Below, piece by piece: positions 55,587 through 64,000 of a stretch of 64,000 nt of DNA. The DNA is from Cordilura impudica (lineage: Eukaryota > Arthropoda > Insecta > Diptera > Scathophagidae), in the NCBI GenBank assembly GCA_963682025.1, contig OY821517.1, positions 54,334,716 through 54,398,715 of the forward strand, in the 5' to 3' direction. A program made the position numbers and the translations under genes. Under the pieces are notes generated by a model, which was given only the letters and a program-made list of their open reading frames with translations, searched no databases and was not told the origin of the DNA. How positions within the stretch are numbered: the first letter of the stretch is position 1; every line of letters starts with the position of its first letter.

Positions 55587-57936
55587 GGGTGACAGCCATT
55601 TTTTTTTTTTTTTTGAATTCCAAGACGTGTCACTGGATCTAAAACTTTAGTGCGCAATATTTGAGCTAAATCGGAAAATGCTTTCTGGACGTGCATTAAG
55701 TTCAAAGTTCAAATATGCATTTATATGTAAAAATTATTTTAAAAAAATCATTTTTTACAAACACTTTGATGTTAATAATAGCGTTTCAATAAAATTAATT
55801 AATAAACCGTAATATAGAGTAAAACTACAAAACCTATTATCGGTTGAAAAACAGCAAAGTTATATCAAGTTCCCCAGGCAATAAATGCGCCACAGACCAC
55901 TTGATTAAGAAAATCAAGCTCACATTTTTAAAGACATTGAAATAATTTTCCTGATCCCAAAATGATCTTATGTAAAGAATTTTGCATCTCGTCTATTGTT
56001 ATGCCCATCTAAATTAATGTCAACATGTATTTTGAAAATCTCCAATTTTACTTTTTCAAAAATTTTGTTCAAGTAATTTTTCGAAATCAGCGATTAAACT
56101 TTAAGGTCTTATTAACAAAACCAGCAGATTCCAGCACTCGAAATTTGAGTGCAAATTCTAGGGAATTTTATTTTTTCATTTAATAAAGACCCTAAAGGTA
56201 TGCTTCACAATTCAACTCATTTTAAATGAAGAAAACAAACTCAACACATTACACAAACACATTAACAAATTTAATAAACACACACATAGCATTGCATAAT
56301 TTTATGTATGTGTTAGCAGCAACTTTAAACGATCATAACTCAAAAAAAAATATTCCAGACGATGAAAATCTATAAATCTGGGTAACAGCTAAAAAGAAAT
56401 GCCTTCAAATGATATTTTTTTTTTGTAAAAATCGGGGTAAGACTGTGAAACTTACACTGGTCACAAGAAATCACCTTGCCTATTAATATTATAGATATAT
56501 GCGATTAAAAATGCCAAACATTGCAGGTATCCTGTTCTTAATTTGGCGAGGGCAGCGTTTTTGTTTCAGCGGATTTGAAGGAAAATGTGATTTTTCATAT
56601 TTTTGCAACTGTTAGGCTGCATCTTTTTGGTGTTTTCATATTTTAAATATCTTTTGTCAAAATATTATACTACTTGATACAAGTTCTCAATCCTGTAAAT
56701 TATGGTTAAATTGAAACACTATAAAATGTTCCCCTTTAAGGTCAAAGGTCAAATTTAAGGATATTTGCATTTTTTTTAAACAAATTATCGAAATAATATA
56801 TATTGTGGAAGGATTTCGATAAAAGTTGTTGATAATATTCAAATAATTCTAAAAAATAATATTCTGGACTTATTTTCTGAAATTAACCCCTGAAATTAAA
56901 ATTAGGACACATTTTGAGTACCCCACGAATTAATTTCAGAAAATAAATCCAGAATATTATTTTTATGAATTATTAAAATATTATGAACCACCTTTGTCGA
57001 AATCCTTCCACAAATATATATATTATTTCGATATTTTGTTTTAAGAAAATGTAAATATCCTTAAATTTGACCGCTGACCTTAAAGGAAGACAATTTATAG
57101 TGTTTCAATTTAACCGTAATTTACATGATTGAGAACTTATATCAAATAGTATAATGTTTTGGCAAAAGATATTTGAAATATTAAAACACCAAAAAAATGT
57201 AGACTAACAGTTGAAAAAGTATGAAAAATCTAATTTTTCTTCAAATCCGCTGAAACAAAAACGCTAACCTCGCCAAATTAAGAACAGGATACATACAATA
57301 TTTGGCGTTTTTAATCACATATATTTTGTTAATAAGACCTTAAAGTCCAATCGTTGATTTCGGAAAATTTCTTGAACAAAATTTTTGAAAAAGCAAAATT
57401 GGAGATTTTGAATAAAGTTAAAAAATACGTACCGTTTTGGCATTAATTTATAATGGCCTAACAGTAGACGAGATGCAAAATACTTTGCAGAAAATATTCT
57501 GGGATCAGGAGAATGCAAAAATGTTGTTGTTATAAATTATTCAAATGTCTTTAAAAATGGGAGCTCGATTTTCTGAATCAACTGGTCTGCGTCGCATTTA
57601 TTGCCTGGGGAACTTGATATAACTCGGCTGTTTTTCAACCCATAATAGATTTTGTTGTTTTGTTAGAAAGACAATTTACTCTAAATTATGGTTTATTAAT
57701 CAATTTAATTGAAGCGCAATTGTTAAAATAAAAATTTTTGTGAAAAACTATTTTTTTTTGATAATTTTTACATATAAATTCATATTTGAACTTTGAACTC
57801 AATGCGCATCCAGAAAGCAATGTCCGATTTGGCTCAAATTTTGCGCACTAAAGTTGTAGATCCAGTGTCACAATAATCCGACCCGCACACCTCAAAATGC
57901 GACCAAAATTTTTTTTCATACAAACCGGTGTCACCC
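55587..57936. mobile_element. Giant hairpin (foldback) element 1, 1-kb arms
   Basis: GGGTGACA at 55587 and TGTCACCC at 57936, bordered by TA (55585-55586 and 57937-57938). The left arm (55587-56886, including a 375 bp Helitron) is the reverse complement of the right arm (56931-57936) across its length, with a 44 nt loop. Matching pairs include GAACTTGATATAAC/GTTATATCAAGTTC and AAGGTCTTATTAACAAAA/TTTTGTTAATAAGACCTT. No protein is encoded. It lies in the presumed pickpocket intron. Arms differ at many positions, so it is not an assembly mirror artefact. Confidence 0.88.
56121..56495 (-). mobile_element. Helitron alpha copy 7, with empty site in the opposite hairpin arm
   Basis: It interrupts the left arm of hairpin element 1 between ATTAACAAAA and TATATGCGATT. 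The right arm, reverse complemented, reads ATTAACAAAATATATGTGATT without it. The insertion is therefore exactly between A and T with no duplication, as required for Helitrons. 375 bp; ends TCTATAATATTAATAGGC and CTGCTGG. Confidence 0.9.
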
Positions 57937-57940
57937 TAAT

Positions 57941-58297
57941 ATCCATGTAAAAATAGGATAAATAATCCAACTCATAAAAAAAAAAGTTTTTATTAAAACT
58001 CTTTCGTTCCTTATGCATAAGAGTTTTGAATCTCTCTTCGACTGTGCGTGATTTGCGTGACTACTTTAAAATTAATCTTTGGTCACAACAAGTCTATGGA
58101 CAAAGTTTCAGATCGATGGGATGAGATGACTATGCGTGGCTATGCGTGACTGTGCGTGACTTCTCCAAAATTAATCTATAGTCACAACGAGACAGTGGGC
58201 CAAGTTTCAGATCAATTAAATGAGGGGGAATGGTGTTGCCGAATGGCAGACAGACTGACAGACAAAGAAAGAGTTTTAAAATATGTTTGATTTAATA
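57941..58297. repeat. Short tandem pair
   Basis: A unit of about 105 bp occurs twice between 58040 and 58240: GACTGTGCGTGA, AAAATTAATCT, GGTCACAAC and CAAGTTTCAGATC recur in order. Origin unknown; no gene. Confidence 0.55.
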
Positions 58298-58301
58298 TTA
58301 A

Positions 58302-59175
58302 CCCTTTCACGACCAAACCGCTGGAAAATTTTTATTTTTTTTTTGTGGATTCGTACTTAACGACCCAACATTACTAAACAAAAGTGTCGTCAAAAATATT
58401 TTTTTTTAATTCCTTCAAGGAAAAAATCCATGGGCCATATATATCCCATTAGTAGTCAACGGTCAAAATTAGCAACTAATTTACACCGCTCAAAGCAAGT
58501 CAGTGATTTGTGTTTTTATTTTTTTACATAAATAACTGTAGCTTTGGTTTTGTATTTGTTGTAAATTTTTATATATAGATCACAGCGAATCGATTACTAC
58601 TTTTTTAGTTTGTACTAAAACTGGAAAGGAAAATCGGGCCTTTTGTAAAAACCTTTTTGTTTCACAAAAACTGTAATTGCTTCGAAGCTTACCATAATTG
58701 ATTTTATATTTTTGAGGTATTAAGAAATAATCGTTTTCTAAGCCTTTTTATTTATAGTTTAATTAATTGTTTACTTAATATTATGAATTTTTTTAATTTA
58801 AAAAAAAATATAAAGCTATAAAATATCTTTTTTACCCATACTGAATTTTGCTGAATAATAAACCGATTCCAAATATTTTGGTGTTTCTGAAAACTATAAA
58901 TACTGGTCCATGTTACACCAAAATTCTAATGTTTTCGGTTCAATAACGTCCGAATTAATGACATCCAAATATCATTTAAAAAAAATACAATTTTCAGATT
59001 TTACGGTCACCGTCTTAGGTCCTGAGAACACATTGTCCATTTTTTTTGGTATTGTCTGAAAGCTAAAACTATCTTCTGTCGACTCAAGTCAGCTTTAAAA
59101 AAATCGGTAGGAAAATGTAGAATATATAAGAATAAATAAAAATGGGACGTACATGTCCCATTGGTCATGAAAGGG
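58302..59175. mobile_element. piggyBac-type MITE with TTAA target duplication
   Basis: TTAA at 58298-58301 and 59176-59179; inverted ends CCCTTTCACGACCAA and CCCTTTCATGACCAA. The 874 bp contain no transposase frame. A CCC start plus TTAA is the piggyBac signature; the ends differ from those of the element at 6124, so a different family would mobilise it. Confidence 0.75.
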
Positions 59176-59415
59176 TTAAAAACATCACTCATACGTATAC
59201 ATCTCTTCTACTATACTACCAAAAAATAATCATACGCCCTGAATATATCATGTTATTAAAAAAATTGATTTTAAAATAAGCGGGTGGGGAAGGAGGTGAA
59301 GGTATTTGCTGAATAATGAAATGAGAAATCATCAATGGTTTCTGAGATATAGCTGAAAAGCTGAGCAAACAAACATCCAGAAAGGGACAAGATATTTAAG
59401 GTAATAAAAAAAAAA

Positions 59416-59893
59416 CTAGCAGATCCCAGCCCTCGAAATGCGAGTGCAAATTCTAAGAAATTTTATTTTTTCATTTAATAAATTATTTTATAAGACCCTA
59501 AAGGTATGTTAATCAATTTTAGCCAATTCACAATTCAATACTTTTATTGTCGTCATTGTCGTTATTGGTTTAAGTCCAGAATCTTTTTTGTCATTATTGT
59601 GGTTATTAATATATGTCAAAACTTATTTTTCAATTCGACGCAGGGCGTTTTGCAAACGCATTAACAAATTTAATTAACATACGCACAGCATTGTATAATT
59701 TTAGTAGCAACTTTAAATGCATTTTACGCAAAAAAAAAAAAAAAAAAAAAATTTATAAATTTAAAAATCTATAAATCTAGTGGACAGCTAAAAAGAAATA
59801 CCTTCCAAATGAGGGATATTTGGTCAAACCAGGATTAAAACTAACAGACTTACATCGGTCACAAGAAATCGCTTTGCCTATTAATATTATAGA
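59416..59893 (-). mobile_element. Non-autonomous Helitron (family alpha), copy 8
   Basis: TCTATAATATTAATAGGC from 59893 to CTGCTAG at 59416, flanked by T and A. It is 478 bp, longer than other copies because of an insertion of about 100 bp around 59530-59640 and an A-run (59730-59750). Confidence 0.75.
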
Positions 59894-60004
59894 TTTGGCC
59901 TGAGAACGCCAAACCCTTGAGAGGCCTTACTATATTGGCCTAGGACTTTTAGCGTAACTTGGAATTTCTCATCCCCCAGAATGGCTGTTGCATTGTCTTA
60001 TAAG

Positions 60005-60215
60005 TTTTAATGTCGTAACTCATTTTTTAGCTTTTCTTCAGCAGACGAAAAACATAACTCGGCTAAAAATTAATGTAAAAGTCAATTTGTAATAGCAAAA
60101 TTAGTATATAATACTGGTTTTTCAATTCCGATTTTTTATTTGCTACTTTTGCCTTAATATTTAGCAGAGTTATAAACCGACTTTTCGTCTCCTGAAAATT
60201 TACAAAAAATTATAA
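60005..60215. repeat. Small diverged hairpin
   Basis: CAGCAGACGAAAAACATAAC and CTCGGCTAAAAATTAA on the left arm pair with TTATAAACCGACTTTTCGTC and TTAATATTTAGCAGAG on the right. It overlaps a dispersed block that contains GAACGCCAAACCCTTG (59898), seen also at 25808 and, inverted, at 55034. Confidence 0.45.
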
Positions 60216-60483
60216 AAGAAGCTTTCGATATATGCTAATTTTAAAAAATAAATTATATTATTGAAAACTTTTCATAGAAACGCGAACATTATTATCCATA
60301 TCATAATTCATATGCAGGCGAAGGCAGTGGCTTAGAGGTTGAAGTGTTATTGAATCAAAGCAAAATGAAACCAGGCTTCCAGTTTGTTAATGGGCTCTTT
60401 GTAAGTACAAAAATATTATTTCGTTTTCTAAATCGACCCTTGATGTAGATAAAAAAAAATAGTTTAGATAAAAACAAGTAAGA

Positions 60484-61282
60484 AAATTATAGTCGGTCTA
60501 CACCGACTATACGATACCCTATACCATGCGTTTAGAAACCCTATCTCTTAGGCCCAACTAACTGGACATTGAAAATAAGCAAAAACCAAATTTGAGTGGG
60601 ATTTTTATTAATTTTTTTGGCTGCAGATATGAAAAAGTTCATATCGGATGCTATATCTATAAAGGGACTAGGTCCAAATATGGACCGATCCTGATCATGT
60701 TTGGTAAAGTCTCTTGTAGTTTGCAAAAATATGTACAAACAAAATTTGAGAAGAATCAGTGCAATATTTTTGTTTTTTAATAGATTTAAGTGAAGATCGG
60801 GAAGCAGCTCTATATGGGGTCAAAGGGATCATTTTTGGACTACTCATTAGTGGATGTAATGAACGCATACAAACCCAATTTGAGTAAGATCTATATGACA
60901 ATTTGGATCTTATGGCAATTTATGTCGATTTCATATGGGTAATTTGTATGGGGGCTAGGTCTGAACATGGACCGATTCTCACCAATTTCAATAGCGTTCA
61001 TCCCATGGCCGATAAAAGCTTATATACCAAATTTCATCAAAATATATTCATATTTGCGACCTGCAGTTTGATTACAAGCTTTACATGGACACACAGACGG
61101 ACGGACGGACGGACGGACGGACGGACGGACGGACGGACGGACGGACATTGTTAAATCAACTCAGAAAGTGATTCTGATTCGATCGGTATAATTAAAGATG
61201 GGTCTAGGTCAAATATTTTTGGTTGTTACAAACAGCAGCACAAAGTCATTATACCCAAACCACATAGTGGTATAGGGTATAA
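60484..61282 (+). repeat. Interspersed family R, complete copy with long GACG tract
   Basis: Nearly identical to 9484-10256. The main difference is the tetranucleotide tract: about eleven ACGG units at 61097-61145 against about four in the other copy. Ends AAGTAAGAAAATTATAGTCGG and GTGGTATAGGGTATAA. Confidence 0.8.
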
Positions 61283-61419
61283 AAAATAGTTTGGGGCGAT
61301 TCTAGGCTTTCAAAATATTAAATTTTAAGACACGCTGTTAGAACACAGTCGAAGTTGTCAGGAGCATATAATTTTTTTTTAAAAGATAAAAGGGTTAGCA
61401 ATAAACATGCTTCTATGGT

Positions 61420-63105
61420 TTAAAAGATATTAGATTTCAACTTTGATTGATTCCAAAAAAAAGAAAATGTTTTCTTTTCTAAAGATAAGAAAGGCGAAAG
61501 TTTTAAAAATATTTATAATATAAAAACCATTAATTAAAAAAAATTTTTTTGAAAAATCTCGAACCATTCAGTCGGGAAAAGTCTTGATTTCAACATTTTG
61601 AGGCGCGTCGAACAATATTATTCAATCTTTCACTTTTTCTACCGATTTTGCTAATACAAGTTGATATTTTTCACATACTCTATAAGTGTGGACTTCAGAA
61701 ATAATTGTTAACGAGATTTAAAAAAAATTGTTTTCGGAATTTATAAAAAAAAAAATACATAGATTACTTCATATTTTGACACACTGTGCCTAAATATTTT
61801 AATTTATTTGTCGCAATTAAATCGTCCGCCATCACATAAAAGTGGCGCTATTAAAAAAAAACTATGTGGGTCCGATCACAGGGGAGATATGTAACATCTA
61901 TTTACTCTTCAATTGAAATCAACCAGAAAGCGCCATCTATGTATCACTTATAGCGGACAACTGTAAGGGCTCAGTTAATATAAAAATTATTTATTATTTA
62001 TTATTTCAACTGGTTGTTATAGCAGAGGTTGTTGAATTAGCTGAAATAATTTTATATCATAAACTTTTCACCAATACACTCATAATACTTCACACCTTTT
62101 TTGTCTTACTTCTTACGCTGTTTTTGTGATTGTACTGTGGAAGAGATTTTTACCCCCTGAGCGTATAGATGTTTACACATAAAAAAAAAAAATTTTTTTT
62201 TATATATATAGAAAAAACGTATTAAGGTTATTAATTTTTGTAATATGTTTAAAGGAGTTAGGTTGAAAAGATATTAGATTTCAATGTAGAATGTTTCCAA
62301 AAAAAAAAATGTTTTCTTTTCTAAAGATAAGAAAGGCGAAAGTTTTAGAAATGTTTATAATAAAAAAGGCAATAATTTAAAAAAAAATTTCTTGGAGATT
62401 TTTTTGAAAAATCTCGAACCATTCAGTCGGGAAAAGTCTTGATTTCAACATTTTGAAGCGCGTCGAACAATATTATTCAATCTTTCGCTTTTTCCTCACA
62501 ACTTTGCTAATAAAAATTTATATTTTTCACATACTCTATAAGTGGGGACTTCAAAAATAATTGTTAACGAGATTTAAAAAAAATAGTTTTCGGAATTTAT
62601 AAAAAAAAAACATAGATTAGTTTATATTTTGACGCACTGTGCCTAAATATTTTAATGGTGCTATTAAAACAAAAAAAAAACTATGTAAGTCCGATAACAG
62701 GGGAGATGTGTCTTCTATTTACACATCAATTAAAATCAAACAGAAAGTGTCATCTATGTATCACTTATAGCAAACAACTGCAGGGGCCCAGCTAATATAA
62801 AATTTATTTATTATTATTTATTATTTCAACTGGTTGTTATAGTTGGGGTTGTTGAATAAGCTGAAACAATTTTTATATTAGCAAAAGCGTTGTACTTGTG
62901 GGGCTGTTGAATTATATGTTATACGTTTAAATTGTGAAATTTTTAACGTTTTTATAGCAGAGGTTGTTGAATTAGCTGAAATAATTTTATATCATAATAT
63001 TTTCACCAATACACTCACACCGTTTTTGTCTTACTTCTTACGCTGATTTTGTGGTTGTATTGTGGAAGAGTTTTACTCCCCTGAGCGTAAAGATGTTTAG
63101 ACATC
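61420..63105. repeat. Tandem duplication of an 800-bp block including family M
   Basis: 61420-62180 and 62262-63105 are diverged direct copies: CTCGAACCATTCAGTCGGG, AAAGTCTTGATTTCAACATT, GCGTCGAACAATATTATTCA, CACATACTCTATAAGTG and TGTGCCTAAATATTTTAAT recur in order. Each block ends with a minus-strand family M element (about 61866-62178 and 62690-63100). The second has internal rearrangements (duplicated GGTTGTTGAAT segments). Confidence 0.75.
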
Positions 63106-63127
63106 AAAAAAGTATTTTTTTTTTATG

Positions 63128-63497
63128 TGTAAACATCTATACGCGCATGGGGGTAAATTTCCATTTCACAATACAATCACAAAAACAGTGCAAACGTAAT
63201 AGGTGAGAGCTGACACATAACGCTGTGTGACTTATGATTGTATTGGTGAAAAAATTATGATATAACATTGTTTTTTTATGCCACTTTTTTAAAAGCGTCA
63301 TTTATGTATCACTTATATACGTTTATATTGGGATATTTTTAACGTTTTACAGCAAAGGGTTGTTGAATTAGCTGAAACAGTTTTTGCTATAAGTGATACA
63401 TAGATGACGCTTTCTGTTTGATTTTAAAAAATGGCATAAAAAAATTTTAAATTACTAGACGTTTACACATCTTCCCTGTGATCGGACTCACATGATT
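63128..63497 (+). repeat. Family M multi-hairpin element, plus-strand copy
   Basis: TGTGTAAACATCTATACGCG to TTTACACATCTTCCCTGTGA and ATCGGACTCACATG, very similar to the 15951 copy, with both inner hairpins (AACGCTGTGTGAC and AGCGTCAT...ATGACGCT). Opposite in orientation to the copy ending at about 63100, making an inverted pair. 63498-63699 is unassigned AT-rich sequence. Confidence 0.75.
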
Positions 63498-63699
63498 TTT
63501 TTTTATATATAAAAAACGCAATAAGGTTATTAATTTTTGTATTAAGTTTATTGATTTATAATAACCCTAAAATGATCCCAAATAGTTTCAAAAATTATTT
63601 AGAAATCTTTAATAGTTATTGAGATATTAAGATCCAACTGCCAAAAATAAACTTATTTTTCTATTTTTTACACATATTCTTAAAGAATAACAAATTTAT

Positions 63700-63860
63700 A
63701 CGATATCCTGTATCATGCGTTTACATTAAGGGTCTTAGGTCTGACTAATGGGGTATAGAAAATAAGCTTAAACCAAATTTGAGTGGCAATGTTATTAATT
63801 TTTTTTTTGCCTTTGGATATGAAAAAGTTCATATCGGATGCAATATTTATATGGGGACTA
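63700..63860 (+). repeat. Family R fragment at the right edge
   Basis: ACGATATCCTGTATCATGCG, GAGTGGCAATGTTATTAATTT, GGATATGAAAAAGTTCATAT and GATGCAATATTTATATGGGG match the first 160 bp of R. Confidence 0.65.
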
Positions 63861-64000
63861 GGGTGGCCCTTAATAAAAACAGGGTTCAAACTTTCGGTCT
63901 CACCCCCCTAGAAATATGTGAGTAGCAAAAAAACTAAGAAATACAAAGCTTTGGGTCCACCAAAAAAAATTTAGAGGTGCCTCAAAGCGACTAAAAATTT
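63861..64000. mobile_element. Start of a third TA-flanked element, cut by the window end
   Basis: R sequence stops at TA (63859-63860) and GGGTGGCCCTTAAT begins, resembling the GAGTGGTCCTTAA and GGGTGACA starts of the two foldback elements. The opposite end is outside the window. Confidence 0.45.

Noticed and set aside
57315..57518. Frames within the giant hairpin element
   Set aside because: The corresponding sequence in the other arm is not open, and there is no domain.

Overview
The window is AT-rich, intron-containing, transposon-dominated DNA from a higher dipteran fly, probably a calyptrate. That assignment is inferred from the mix of insect-type elements (piggyBac, Transib, hAT, Tc1/mariner, Helitrons, jockey/LOA/R1-like LINEs), from interspersed repeats that carry GACG-type microsatellites, and from one host gene of the insect pickpocket (DEG/ENaC) family. 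There are no bacterial genes. No rRNA gene, convincing tRNA gene or CRISPR array was seen.

Layout. 1-8.2 kb is a nested cluster. A minus-strand LINE (LINE-A) has been interrupted by a plus-strand LINE (LINE-B copy 1), a non-autonomous Helitron and a complete TTAA-flanked piggyBac element whose transposase frame is open. 8.2-14.8 kb holds interspersed family R copies and a 2.4 kb degenerate minisatellite. 14.8-18.3 kb is a 3.5 kb Helitron-like element (TC...CTAG, 3' hairpin) filled with tandem arrays. 20.0-25.8 kb is a cut-and-paste cluster: a Transib element with V(D)J-signal-like termini, a decayed hAT transposase, and a rosa-like mariner with a single stop codon. 27.5-37.6 kb is LINE territory: LINE-B copies 2 and 3, a LOA-like element with an (AACCT)n tail, an R1-like fragment and jockey fragments. 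39.8-53.2 kb contains more family R copies, a 1.65 kb (TTTTTAA)n satellite, a Tc1 relic split by a LINE, a long-arm foldback element and a second LOA-like copy.

The only host gene visible is at 54.1-54.9 kb: the first two coding exons of a pickpocket-type sodium channel subunit, plus strand. The rest of the gene is not in the window. Downstream, presumably inside its intron, lie Helitrons, a 2.35 kb giant hairpin element, a TTAA-flanked MITE, a family R copy and a tandem duplication of multi-hairpin repeats.

The most informative items for follow-up are: the Transib element with CACAGTG heptamers, a 21-bp spacer and a nonamer-like block at both ends; a Helitron whose precise A|T insertion is shown by its empty site in the opposite arm of a hairpin element; the large array-filled Helitron; and the group of TA-flanked long-inverted-repeat elements. 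Family names R, S, M, Y and Helitron-alpha/beta are local labels used only here.
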